From Niastella sp. OAS944 (lineage in GTDB: Bacteria; Bacteroidota; Bacteroidia; Chitinophagales; Chitinophagaceae), in contig JANUBW010000010.1 in the NCBI GenBank assembly GCA_024809215.1, positions 1-64,000 of the forward strand: a DNA stretch of 64,000 nucleotides. Reading direction: 5' to 3'. Below the pieces are notes generated by a model, which ran no database searches, was not told the DNA's origin, and saw only the letters and a list, made by a program, of their open reading frames with translations. Numbering within the stretch: position 1 is the stretch's first letter; every line of letters starts with the position of its first letter. A program made the translations under genes and the position numbers. Below, in pieces: positions 10,801-19,207 of this stretch.

Positions 10801-11030
10801 TCAGAATTGAACAATTTGAACCGGTAACCATCAAAACGGTTCAGTCCTTCTTTGGTGCCGAACCATAAAAAGCCTTTATTGTCCTGGATGCTGCAATACA
10901 CGGTGTTGTTCGACAAACCATTCTCTACCTGGTAATGCCTGAAATAATAAGGCTGGCCATTAACAGTACTAACGGAAAGCCATAGCATCAGCAATGGCAG
11001 GCAGCGCAATGATCGTAATAAGCAGTTCAT
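7893..11030 (-). CDS. Periplasmic-propeller sensor histidine kinase
   Basis: Membrane sensor kinase of the hybrid-two-component type, 1045 residues from this start. In order: a signal peptide; about 14 reg_prop propeller blades (pattern GxLWFGT/WIGTxxGL, for example GFLWFGTKEGLNRFDGY); a Y_Y_Y domain; a transmembrane helix (WWAWLIYSAVVVSLVYLVI); HisKA with phosphoacceptor His824 in FFTNVAHEIRTPLTLIKGP; and a HATPase_c domain with LYNLFSNAVKYAD. It stops right after the ATPase domain and has no receiver or HTH, which are encoded by the next gene. The start at 11030 gives a clean signal peptide; ATG 11063 in frame adds 11 residues. The blades probably sense a glycan fragment in the periplasm. 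Confidence 0.93.
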   Translation of the reverse strand: MNCLLRSLRCLPLLMLWLSVSTVNGQPYYFRHYQVENGLSNNTVYCSIQDNKGFLWFGTKEGLNRFDGYRFKLFNSETDDNNRLRKDFVYCILPDEKENLWVGTQDGVYRFDYAKERLVRVLSLPEINDLQIDRKGALWFRSITTVCRYNVSTGKLTTFPTETNIHSTALCMSANGDMWFGTADGHLKRFDPNTQTFTGPNVFEHSPQMPTCFIKKMYPAGNNAIFVGTTCQGIKLYNTNTNTYSDLLIYSADKTTIYVRDILKVTDDEYWFASESGIFIYNTITRQFTNLKKQFADPYSLSDNAVYTICKDREGGIWAGTFFGGVNYYPKQFTPFTKYFPDRTTQTISGNAVREMCEDSDGNLWIGTEDAGLNKLNLRTGAFTHFKPTGTPTGIAYHNIHGLMVLGNEVWIGTLDHGLDIMDRHTGKVIKHYGSELTNCAFRNNFIVSLLQSRRGDIYVGSGQGIYLYKKSTDNFEWLKETPDGQFISCIAEDHAGIIWAGTHARGLLYYDPPTRRWGQLVNNPADTNSLSIDDINAVCEDSKQNIWIATEGGGLCKLDVSRKHIKRYTTQNGMPSNFVFKVVEDNNRQLWITTSKGLVHLDPVSQHMTLYTKANGLLYDQFNYNSGYKDASGKLYFGCIKGMISFRPEDFDSSKIIPPVYITGFQVHNKELLIEKDHSPLKQSILYTHSITLPYDASSFSIDFAALSYTSPEITEYKYTMEGLDKNWTYLSTNRKVYFTNLAPGQYTFRLTAATNGRWSQEKLLHIIITPPFYNTWWAWLIYSAVVVSLVYLVIQHYHKRSQEKKEKEIYEAKFEFFTNVAHEIRTPLTLIKGPVENLMEKIHELPDIKEDVNMMERNTNRLMTLVTQILDFRQTEAKGFSLDFTKVNITELMQEVYSSFQLQAKKRNLQYTLVLPDSPVVAFVDEDALNKILYNLFSNAVKYADKQITAQLHPVQKDDPYFTFEIANDGVSIPIAMRELIFEPFYRIKENIKQKGTGIGLTLARSLTLLHQGQLYVKENSFELNIFVLKLPLQPPAKKKKTE

Positions 11031-11186
11031 TCGAAAGTAATTTACGCATGAACACAACACCAAAAAACAAAATGTAACAAATTGAACAAATTCTGAAACG
11101 CATGGAATAAAGGGAGTGCGCAGGATGAACTTATTTCATGTTTTAATAATTGCTGAAGTCATTTTTTACTAACAATTGATTGCTAA

Positions 11187-14100
11187 ATGAAAAAGTTAAC
11201 CAAACACGAACTGCGTGGCAGGTCCTGTGTAGTTATGGATTCCTGTCTGCTTACAAAACTTCTTTTATTCCTTCTGTTTAATGTCACTACTATCATGCCG
11301 GTAATGGCACAATCGGGAAATAGTATTACTGTTTCTGGTGTAGTAAAGGACAGTGTTGGTGCTGCGATAGCCAATGCTACTGTTTTAGAAAAGAGCACCA
11401 AGAATGCTGTAACCACCGATTTACAAGGCGCTTTCACAATAAAAGTATCCAGCCAGTCGGCTGTGCTTATTATTTCGTCTGTCGGCTATGTAAGCCAGGA
11501 ATTACCGGTGGGTGCTCAAACAGAATTTACCGTTCAGTTAAAAAAATCACCCCTCGATCTCAGCGAAGTGGTTGTAGTAGGTTATGGTACAACGAAGAAA
11601 ACGTCTGTAATTGGTTCCATTGCTTCCGTTACCGATAAAGATATCGGTATGGTGCACGGTGGTTCAACAGTAAGCTCCAGTTTGGCTGGTAAAATAACCG
11701 GGGTATCATTCCGTATGGCAGATGGCCGCCCGGGCGCCAGCGCCAACGTTCAGGTACGCAATATGGGTGAAGCCTTGTTTGTAATAGACGGTATACAACA
11801 GGATGCCGGTCAGTTCAATAATCTGGCACCGAATGATATAGAAAGTATTACCGTACTGAAAGATGCATCGGCTGCCGTTTATGGGGTACGCGCCGCCAAT
11901 GGCGTAATTGTCGTTACCACCAAACGCGGTAAACTGGGCACAAAGAATACGGTGAATGTAGATGCGTATACAGGGTATCAAAACTGGTCGCGCTTTCCCG
12001 ATGTGCTTACCAATAGTTACGATTATATGAAGTATCGCGCCGAAGCGGAGATCAACCGTTACGGCAGCACCACCATTACCCAGCAGGAGCTCGATAAATA
12101 CAAGGCCGGCACCGAACCTGGTTACCAGAGTTTCGACTGGAAGAGTTTTATCGTAAAGAAGAATGCGCCCCTGCATTCAGCCAATGTAAATGTTACCGGC
12201 GGCAGCGATAAGATCCAATACTATTTATCGGGCACGCATTTATTTCAGAACTCCGTACTGGGGCGCGAGTATACTTTCAAACGCACCAACATACAATCGA
12301 ACGTAAGCGCCAAGATCGCCAACCGGTTAAAAGTGGGGGTTAATATCAATGGCCGTATTGAAACGCGCGACAATCCCGGCGTTCCTTATGGCGATGATTA
12401 CTGGCTGGCGCGTTTTGCTATTATGCGCAATACCCCGCTCGAGCGGCCGTATGCAAACGACAATCCCGCCTACCTCAACGATATCAAACACAATGAAACC
12501 AACTGGGCTTATCTGAACAAAAAGAATGCGGGTAATTATCACAACGACTGGCGTGTGCTGCAAACCAACTTTACGGCCGATTACCAGGTGCCGTTTGTAG
12601 AAGGGCTTACGCTGAGTGGTGTATATTCATATTACCTGGCCGATTATCTGCTCAATAACCACGAGTATACTTATAACACCTATACTTATAATCCAATCGA
12701 TGATTCATATACTGCCACCGGCGGTAGTACCAACCCCTGGCGCGAACGTGAACAAACCAAGCAAATTAATATTACCCAGCAGTTAAAGGTGAATTACAAC
12801 CGTACGTTTGGCTTGCATTCTATTGGCGCTACCTTTGTAAATGAGCGTATCAAAAATCAGCGCCTGAGTAACTGGATCCACTCAGTGCCCAGCACCAATG
12901 CGCTATCGCTTATTTATTTCAATACGGCCGATACGTATAACGACAATATCACCAATGAGGCCCGTATTGGTTACATTGGCCGGGTTACTTATAATTATGA
13001 TAACAAGTATTTCTTCGAAGCATCGGCACGCCGTGATGCCTCTTACCTGTTTGCACCCGATAAACGCACAGGATATTTTCCTTCGGTGGCAGCAGGCTGG
13101 CGCATAACGGAAGAGCCATTTATACAAAAGCTCCTCGGCAACAGCAATATCTTAACTGAGTTCAAATTACGCGGTTCATACGGGGTATTGGGTGATGATG
13201 GCAAACAACTCGATCTGCCGGCATTCGCTTACGTTGAAGGGTACACCTACAACCAGGGTATAGCCATTTTGGGTGGCGTTCCCGTTGTTGGCTCAAGAGA
13301 CCGCGGTGTGCCTATTACCAATATCTCCTGGTTAAAAAGCCGCATGACCGATGTAGGGTTCGACTTTAGTTTAATGAACGGAAAACTCACCGGTACCTTC
13401 GATTACTTCTATAGAAAACGCACCGGTTTGCGTGGCCGTAAATCAGATGTGCTGGTGCCTTCCGAAATAGGTTATACGCTGCCCGATGAAAATATAAACA
13501 GCGATGCACAGTTTGGTCAGGAGGGTTCACTTTCTTATAGTGGCGCTTATCGAAAATTGCGTTTCGTTGTAAGCGGTAATTTGTCTTATTCACGTCAGAA
13601 ATTTCTCAACTCCTATAAACCGGTGTTCTTTAACTCCTGGGACCAATATCGTAATTCCCGCGAGCATCGCTTTACCCGTATTGATTGGGGTTATGATGTA
13701 GTAGGGCAATTCACTTCACAGGAACAGATCAACAGCTACCCGGTAAATATCGACGGACAAGGTAACCGCACCTTGCTGCCCGGTGATCTTATTTATAAAG
13801 ATGTTAATGGCGATGGCAAAATTGATGAGTACGACGAACGCCCGATAGGTTATGGCAGCGGTCAGCAGCCAAATGTCAACTATGGTATCAGTATTGCGCT
13901 TATGTATGAGAATTTCGATTTCAGGGCCGACTTCTCCGGCGCCGCTGGTTATACCTGGTTTCAAAACTGGGAAACCCGCTGGGCTTTCCAAAACGATGGT
14001 AACCTGAACACCATGTTCCTCGATCGCTGGCACCGTGAAAATCCAAACGATCCAAAAAGTCAATGGATCCCCGGTAAATACCCGGCTTTACGTTTTAACG

Positions 14101-14375
14101 ACAAAGATCACAGCAATAACACGCGCTCCTCTACCTTTTGGGCGCACAATGTAAAATACTTACGCGCACGTACGCTCGAACTGGGGTATTCGCTGCCGGC
14201 AAAACTCATCAGCCGAATTAAAATGGAAAAAGCACGGTTTTATGTAAATGCTTATAACCTGTTTTCATTCGATAATATGAAAGAGTTTTCGCTCGATCCT
14301 GAAGTGAATGATGACAACGGCTTACAGTTCCCCCAAAACAAATTCCTGAACGTAGGTGTAAACCTTACTTTTTAA
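11187..14375 (+). CDS. SusC/RagA TonB-dependent transporter
   Basis: Outer-membrane importer of the SusC family. After a hydrophobic signal segment the mature protein opens with a carboxypeptidase-regulatory-like beta domain (SVGAAIANATVLEKSTK ... SVGYVSQELPV). Next is the TonB-box-like stretch SEVVVVGYGT, then the plug with ALFVIDGIQQ and DIESITVLKDASAAVYG, and a long beta-barrel ending in the aromatic-type motif NVGVNLTF. No STN domain is present, in keeping with control by the sensor kinase rather than by sigma/FecR. ATG 11235 in frame is an alternative start. The SusD gene follows 22 bases later. Substrate is inferred from the neighbouring enzymes only. Confidence 0.95.
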   Translation: MKKLTKHELRGRSCVVMDSCLLTKLLLFLLFNVTTIMPVMAQSGNSITVSGVVKDSVGAAIANATVLEKSTKNAVTTDLQGAFTIKVSSQSAVLIISSVGYVSQELPVGAQTEFTVQLKKSPLDLSEVVVVGYGTTKKTSVIGSIASVTDKDIGMVHGGSTVSSSLAGKITGVSFRMADGRPGASANVQVRNMGEALFVIDGIQQDAGQFNNLAPNDIESITVLKDASAAVYGVRAANGVIVVTTKRGKLGTKNTVNVDAYTGYQNWSRFPDVLTNSYDYMKYRAEAEINRYGSTTITQQELDKYKAGTEPGYQSFDWKSFIVKKNAPLHSANVNVTGGSDKIQYYLSGTHLFQNSVLGREYTFKRTNIQSNVSAKIANRLKVGVNINGRIETRDNPGVPYGDDYWLARFAIMRNTPLERPYANDNPAYLNDIKHNETNWAYLNKKNAGNYHNDWRVLQTNFTADYQVPFVEGLTLSGVYSYYLADYLLNNHEYTYNTYTYNPIDDSYTATGGSTNPWREREQTKQINITQQLKVNYNRTFGLHSIGATFVNERIKNQRLSNWIHSVPSTNALSLIYFNTADTYNDNITNEARIGYIGRVTYNYDNKYFFEASARRDASYLFAPDKRTGYFPSVAAGWRITEEPFIQKLLGNSNILTEFKLRGSYGVLGDDGKQLDLPAFAYVEGYTYNQGIAILGGVPVVGSRDRGVPITNISWLKSRMTDVGFDFSLMNGKLTGTFDYFYRKRTGLRGRKSDVLVPSEIGYTLPDENINSDAQFGQEGSLSYSGAYRKLRFVVSGNLSYSRQKFLNSYKPVFFNSWDQYRNSREHRFTRIDWGYDVVGQFTSQEQINSYPVNIDGQGNRTLLPGDLIYKDVNGDGKIDEYDERPIGYGSGQQPNVNYGISIALMYENFDFRADFSGAAGYTWFQNWETRWAFQNDGNLNTMFLDRWHRENPNDPKSQWIPGKYPALRFNDKDHSNNTRSSTFWAHNVKYLRARTLELGYSLPAKLISRIKMEKARFYVNAYNLFSFDNMKEFSLDPEVNDDNGLQFPQNKFLNVGVNLTF

Positions 14376-14397
14376 CCGCGCCTGAAAAACAATTACA

Positions 14398-16293
14398 ATG
14401 AAGAAGACATTAATCAGCATATGTGCAGCAGGGTTGTTATTGACAGCCGGTTGCAAAAAAGACAGTGAATTTTTAGATGTACAATCTCCTCAGGTTCTTA
14501 CCAATGAACAAGCATTCAGCGAGCCGGCGCAGGTATTGTCCATCATGGCCGACCTGTATAACCGCCAGGTTGATTTCAGTGGCCTCGATAATGGCTGGGA
14601 ATCATTTGCCGACTTTAGTGAAAGTTTTCCCTCGGCCAATGGCAATACCAATATTGTACAACGCAATGAGTGGAACTTTACCGACTGGTCTATATGGGAT
14701 TATAATTACATCCGGGATCTGAACTTATTTATAGAACGCGCTACGGTGGCAAAGGCATTGTCAAATGCAGACAAAACACGCTTTTTGGCGGAAGCCCGCT
14801 TTCTGCGCGCCAACTTTTATTTCGAAACGGCCAAACGCATGGGCGGCGTTCCGCTGATACTGGAGTCGCTTTTGTACAATTCCAGCGGCGATCCCTCTTA
14901 CCTGCAATATCCACGGGCAAAAGAATCGGAGATCTATGATTTTGTGATCAACGAAGCAGAAGCCATAAAAGGCAGCCTGCCCATCAATGCAAATGAAAAA
15001 AGCCGCGCTACCAAAGGGGCTGTATTAGCTATGGAAGCAAGGGCGGCGTTGTATGCCGGTTCTATTGCAAAATATGGCGGTAATACACCTCAGGTGTCGT
15101 TGCCAGGGCAGGAGGTAGGCATTCCCGCTTCTATGGCCAACGGCTATTATACAAAAGCATTGAATGCTGCCAAAGAGATCATCAACGGCAGCGCCGGCAC
15201 GTATTCTTTATATAATAAGAAACCCGACCTGGGTGAGAATTTCGCTTCTATCTTCCTCGATAAAAGCGGAAATACAGAAAGCATTTGGGTAGAAGATTTC
15301 AAACTAAAGAGCGGAAAAGTACATGGCTTTACTGTAGCTACTCAACCACGGTATGGCGCCGAAGAAGAAGAGGGCGGACGCATTAACCCATCGCTGAACC
15401 TGGTTGAATCGTTTGAAAAACTCGATAATACGTTTGCTCCCATTGCTGTCACCGATGCGGGAGGAAATCCTATTTATTATAACAACCTTTCAGATGTATT
15501 TGCCGGCCGCGATGCCCGGCTGTACGGAACAGTTATACTGCCCGGTTCTACTTTCAAGGACAGACGTGTCGATATTTGGGCCGGTTATAAGTTAGCCGAT
15601 GGAACCATTGTTACCGGCGACGATCGTGGAGCACAAAAAAAATTACCCGGTCAAACGAACTCAACGCAGGTAGTTGGTTTCGATGGGCCGGTTAATTCAA
15701 AAGAATTTACTGCTCAGTCAGGCTTTTACCTGCGCAAATATGTTGATCCTACTCCCGGCGCCGGATCGCGCGGTACCAATAGTGAAGTGCCTTTTATTCG
15801 TTATCGCTATGCCGAGGTGTTGTTGAATGCTGCTGAAGCTGCTTTTGAATTGGGTCAGAAGGGCGATGCTGCTACTTATATGAATCAGGTACGTGCCCGC
15901 GCCGGATTAACAACGCCCCTTACAGCTGCCGACATCACTTTCGATCGTATTGTGCATGAGCGCCGTGTTGAGCTGGCATTTGAAGGACATATCTTTTATG
16001 ACCTCAAACGCTGGCGCCTGGCGCATGTGGTTTGGGATGGCAATAAAATGACGCCGGCCGACCTGGTAAGTAACATTGGGGCTGCTACCAAACGCAATAC
16101 ACAACCTTATGGTTTATGGTCATACAAATTGTATGATCCTGCCAGTGCCAACAATGGTAAATGGTCGTTCCAGATCGTATTGCCATCGCTCGTAACCGGC
16201 AGCAACCGGTTCAGGCTGGGTAATTATTATTCGGCCATCAATAATGATATTATTGCTAATAATCCCAGGATCGTTCGTCAGCCAAATCAATAA
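14398..16293 (+). CDS. SusD/RagB glycan-binding lipoprotein
   Basis: Surface lipoprotein that caps the SusC channel. The lipobox is clear (MKKTLISICAAGLLLTAGCKKD). The SusD-like N-terminal TPR block (FLAEARFLRANFYFETAKRMGGVPLI) and the RagB/SusD C-terminal block (EVLLNAAEAAFELG ... NQVRARAGL ... IVHERRVELAFEGHIFYDLKRWR) are both intact. At 631 residues it is within the family range. It is translated just after SusC and before the DUF3823-like gene, forming a standard SusC-SusD-accessory lipoprotein operon. Confidence 0.95.
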   Translation: MKKTLISICAAGLLLTAGCKKDSEFLDVQSPQVLTNEQAFSEPAQVLSIMADLYNRQVDFSGLDNGWESFADFSESFPSANGNTNIVQRNEWNFTDWSIWDYNYIRDLNLFIERATVAKALSNADKTRFLAEARFLRANFYFETAKRMGGVPLILESLLYNSSGDPSYLQYPRAKESEIYDFVINEAEAIKGSLPINANEKSRATKGAVLAMEARAALYAGSIAKYGGNTPQVSLPGQEVGIPASMANGYYTKALNAAKEIINGSAGTYSLYNKKPDLGENFASIFLDKSGNTESIWVEDFKLKSGKVHGFTVATQPRYGAEEEEGGRINPSLNLVESFEKLDNTFAPIAVTDAGGNPIYYNNLSDVFAGRDARLYGTVILPGSTFKDRRVDIWAGYKLADGTIVTGDDRGAQKKLPGQTNSTQVVGFDGPVNSKEFTAQSGFYLRKYVDPTPGAGSRGTNSEVPFIRYRYAEVLLNAAEAAFELGQKGDAATYMNQVRARAGLTTPLTAADITFDRIVHERRVELAFEGHIFYDLKRWRLAHVVWDGNKMTPADLVSNIGAATKRNTQPYGLWSYKLYDPASANNGKWSFQIVLPSLVTGSNRFRLGNYYSAINNDIIANNPRIVRQPNQ

Positions 16294-16379
16294 TGAATAT
16301 CGAATATTGAATGTAGAATGTCGAAGTGAAGGGCAGAAATGCCGAAGAACTAAAAACTTAGAACTTAAAACTAAGAAAT
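16294..16379. repeat. Intergenic word repeat, shared copy 1
   Basis: The gap after SusD contains a stretch at 16295-16329 starting GAATATCGAAT and ending GAATGTCGAAG. A near copy recurs at 21289-21323 after the GH127 gene. A second set of words (gaactaaaaacttagaactt) follows up to the next start codon. Confidence 0.55.
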
Positions 16380-17078
16380 ATGAAAATTTTCATAAGCTAT
16401 ATATTATTAGTAACGATAATAATCATGACTGGCTGTCGGAAAGATAACTATGACGGGCCAACAGTAAAGCTAAGCGGTCATATCGTATACAAGGGCACGC
16501 CTGTTGAAGTGGAGTATAACCAGGTGAAATTTGAATTGTACCAGGATGGTTTTGGAAAAACGGGGCCAATGGCTTCTACCTTTCAACCCGATGGATCGTA
16601 TGAATTGTTACTGTTCAATGGTGACTACAAATTCATCATTCCTAACGGGCAGGGACCATTTAAATGGAAGCAAACAACAGCCGGTGCACCCGATACAACA
16701 ATCATTCAGGTAAAGGGCAGCCAGGAGTTTGATATTGAAGTAACGCCGTATTATATGGTGCGCAATGTACAATTGACTGCCTCGGGTGGCAAGGTAATGG
16801 GCAAATTCAGTTTAGAAAAGATCATTACCGATGCTTCGGCCCGTGATATTGAGAATGTTAGTTTGTATATCAATAAAACACAATTTGTTTCAGGCGCCGA
16901 TAATGTGGCCTCAGAATCTATCAAGGGCAGCGACATAACCGACCTGAATAATGTAAATTTAAGTGTAACAGTACCCACCGCTAACACCACGCAAGGATAT
17001 GTTTTTGCCAGAATTGGAGTTAAAATAGCAGGAGTTGAGGATAGAATATTCTCTGCGGTAACCAAGATCAGCCTGTAA
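16380..17078 (+). CDS. DUF3823-type SusCD accessory lipoprotein
   Basis: A 232-residue lipoprotein (lipobox IIIMTGCRKD) with two beta-sandwich-like halves. The first is recognisable as the DUF3823 pattern: KLSGHIVYKGTPV, FELYQDGF, FQPDGSYELLLFNGDYKF. These proteins commonly follow SusD genes and are thought to be surface glycan-binding or complex-stabilising parts; direct function is not established. It is third in the SusC-SusD operon and is followed by repeats and then GH2. The AraC-type pair upstream probably controls it with the rest. Confidence 0.8.
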   Translation: MKIFISYILLVTIIIMTGCRKDNYDGPTVKLSGHIVYKGTPVEVEYNQVKFELYQDGFGKTGPMASTFQPDGSYELLLFNGDYKFIIPNGQGPFKWKQTTAGAPDTTIIQVKGSQEFDIEVTPYYMVRNVQLTASGGKVMGKFSLEKIITDASARDIENVSLYINKTQFVSGADNVASESIKGSDITDLNNVNLSVTVPTANTTQGYVFARIGVKIAGVEDRIFSAVTKISL

Positions 17079-17205
17079 AGAAATTAAAAATGAAAAATTA
17101 AGAACAGGAGAAATGAAAAAGTAAATACAAATGTCGATTTGGTTTCACTTTTTCATTTCTCATTTTTCATTCTTCATTTCTCATTTACATAAATAACTAT
17201 AATAT
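17079..17205. repeat. Intergenic word-repeat hairpin
   Basis: Words 'gaaattaaaaatgaaaaatt...gaaatgaaaaagt' precede AATACAAATGTCG. The complementary set 'actttttcatttctcatttttcattcttcatttctc' follows, giving a long imperfect hairpin between two co-directional genes. No gene is seen. Confidence 0.55.
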
Positions 17206-19050
17206 ATGAAGAGAGCGTCCCTTTTACTTTTTGCTGGTATAATAGGAGTGAGCACGTTTGGCCAAACCTGGAAACCTGCTGGCGACAAAATACTGACCAC
17301 ATTTGCGGCAAAGGTAGATCCGCAGTTACCATTACCCGAATATCCACGCCCGCAAATGGTGCGTAATACCTGGCTCAGCCTGAACGGACAGTGGCAGTAT
17401 ACTATTTCGCAGGCATCGGTGCAGGCTATTCCAACTACTTTTGAAGGTAAGATACTGGTGCCGTATGCCATTGAAAGCGCACTCAGCGGAGTTGGTAAAA
17501 TGGTGGGTAAAGACAATGCACTTTGGTATCAGCGAAGTATAACGGTTCCGGCTATATTCAAAAACAAACGCACGCTGTTGCATTTTGGTGCGGTTGACTG
17601 GCAGTGCGATGTATTTGTAAATGGTAAAAAAGTAGGTGACCACAAAGGCGGCTACGATCCGTTCTCTATAGATATTACTACCGCATTAACTAAATCGGGC
17701 AACCAGCAAATTGCAGTACGGGTATGGGACCCCAGTGATGAAGGCCCGCAGCCACGTGGCAAACAGGTAAAAAATCCCAATGGCATTTGGTATACACCGG
17801 TAACCGGTATTTGGCAAACGGTTTGGTTAGAAGCGGTTCCGCAGAGTTATATCAGCACCATTAAACAAACGCCGGATATCGACAAAAGCGTCGTAAACGT
17901 AGCGGCCCAGGTGGAGAATGCGCAACCCGGCGATCAGGTAGTGATCGCTGCTTATAAGGGCACCGAAAAGATTGCTGAGCAAACGGTAGCGCCCGGTACC
18001 AATGTAGCATTAAGCATTCCCGGTGCAGAATTATGGTCGCCCAAAAATCCTTTTCTCTACGATCTGAAGGTATCGCTGTTGCAAAAGAATAAAAAGACCG
18101 ATGATGTAAGCAGTTATTTCGCCATGCGCAAGATCTCGGTAGGGAACGACAATAACGGCATCCAACGCATGTTGCTGAACAATGAGTTTGTGTTTCAGTA
18201 CGGCCCGCTCGACCAGGGATGGTGGCCCGACGGTTTATACACGGCTCCCACCGATGAAGCCCTGAAGTATGATATAGAGCAAACAAAGGCTATGGGCTTT
18301 AACATGATCCGCAAACACGTGAAGGTAGAACCAGCCCGCTGGTACAACTACTGCGATCGCTTAGGCATGTTGGTATGGCAGGATATGCCCAGCGGCGACC
18401 TCGGCAACCATTGGGAACCACGCCCCGGTGTTTACGGACGTGCTACCGATAAGAACCGTACTACCGAATCGGAAACCATTTACCGCAATGAATGGCGCGC
18501 TATTATGGAGAAGCTGCATCCTTTCCCCAGCATTGTAGTATGGGTACCATTCAATGAAGGGTGGGGACAATTCAAAACAAAAGACATTGTACAGGTAACG
18601 CAACAGCAGGACCCTTCACGCCTGGTGAACAGCGCCAGCGGCGGAAACTTTGAACCCGTTGGTCATATTGTAGATCTGCATAATTATCCCGAGCCCCTGA
18701 TGCCCGATCCGGTTTTATTCGGTTCAAAACAGGTGCTTGTACTAGGTGAGTTTGGCGGTCTTGGTTTGCCCATTGAAGGACACACCTGGCAGCAAAAGAA
18801 CAACTGGGGTTATCAAAGCTTTAAGAACAACGATGATCTGTTGAAGCGGTACGAAGAATTTATAAGCCATATTCCAGCATTAATTAAAAGCGGATTATCC
18901 GCTGCCGTATATACGCAAACTACCGATGTGGAAGTAGAAACGAATGGTCTTATGACCTACGATCGCAAGGTGATGAAAATGCCGGTAGAGCGGTTGCATG
19001 GTATTCATAGTAAGTTATATGATCCTAATGCGGTTGTTATTAGAAAATAG
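17206..19050 (+). CDS. GH2 beta-glycosidase, secreted
   Basis: Glycoside hydrolase family 2 enzyme with a signal peptide. The domains are a sugar-binding jelly roll (WLSLNGQWQYTI ... ALWYQRSITVP ... LLHFGAVDWQCDVFVNG), an Ig-like domain, and a TIM barrel. The acid/base Glu451 lies in VWVPFNEGWGQ and the nucleophile Glu515 in LVLGEFGG. At 614 residues it is a short GH2, without the extra C-terminal domains of LacZ. The specificity (galactosidase, glucuronidase, mannosidase, arabinosidase) cannot be told from the sequence alone. It probably acts in the periplasm on oligomers brought in by the SusCD pair. Confidence 0.9.
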   Translation: MKRASLLLFAGIIGVSTFGQTWKPAGDKILTTFAAKVDPQLPLPEYPRPQMVRNTWLSLNGQWQYTISQASVQAIPTTFEGKILVPYAIESALSGVGKMVGKDNALWYQRSITVPAIFKNKRTLLHFGAVDWQCDVFVNGKKVGDHKGGYDPFSIDITTALTKSGNQQIAVRVWDPSDEGPQPRGKQVKNPNGIWYTPVTGIWQTVWLEAVPQSYISTIKQTPDIDKSVVNVAAQVENAQPGDQVVIAAYKGTEKIAEQTVAPGTNVALSIPGAELWSPKNPFLYDLKVSLLQKNKKTDDVSSYFAMRKISVGNDNNGIQRMLLNNEFVFQYGPLDQGWWPDGLYTAPTDEALKYDIEQTKAMGFNMIRKHVKVEPARWYNYCDRLGMLVWQDMPSGDLGNHWEPRPGVYGRATDKNRTTESETIYRNEWRAIMEKLHPFPSIVVWVPFNEGWGQFKTKDIVQVTQQQDPSRLVNSASGGNFEPVGHIVDLHNYPEPLMPDPVLFGSKQVLVLGEFGGLGLPIEGHTWQQKNNWGYQSFKNNDDLLKRYEEFISHIPALIKSGLSAAVYTQTTDVEVETNGLMTYDRKVMKMPVERLHGIHSKLYDPNAVVIRK

Positions 19051-19207
19051 TAGCGCAATTGCCGGTTACCGGTTACCCGTTGCCGGGGCCCTGAATTTTT
19101 AAAAATCTAACTAATTACCTGTTACTTAAATACACTGTAACTGGCAACCTGTATTCCCTGGTAACTGGAAACCGGTACCCGGTAACCTGTAACTTGAAAC
19201 CTGTAAC
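19051..19207. repeat. Intergenic 'ggtaacc' word repeat
   Basis: Drifting copies of 'gttaccggttacccgtt', 'ctgtaactggcaacc' and 'ggtaacctgtaacttgaaacc' fill the gap between GH2 and GH127. The right half is roughly complementary to the left half. Spacing between word copies is near 10 bp. No gene is present; the last words run into the GH127 start codon. Confidence 0.55.
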
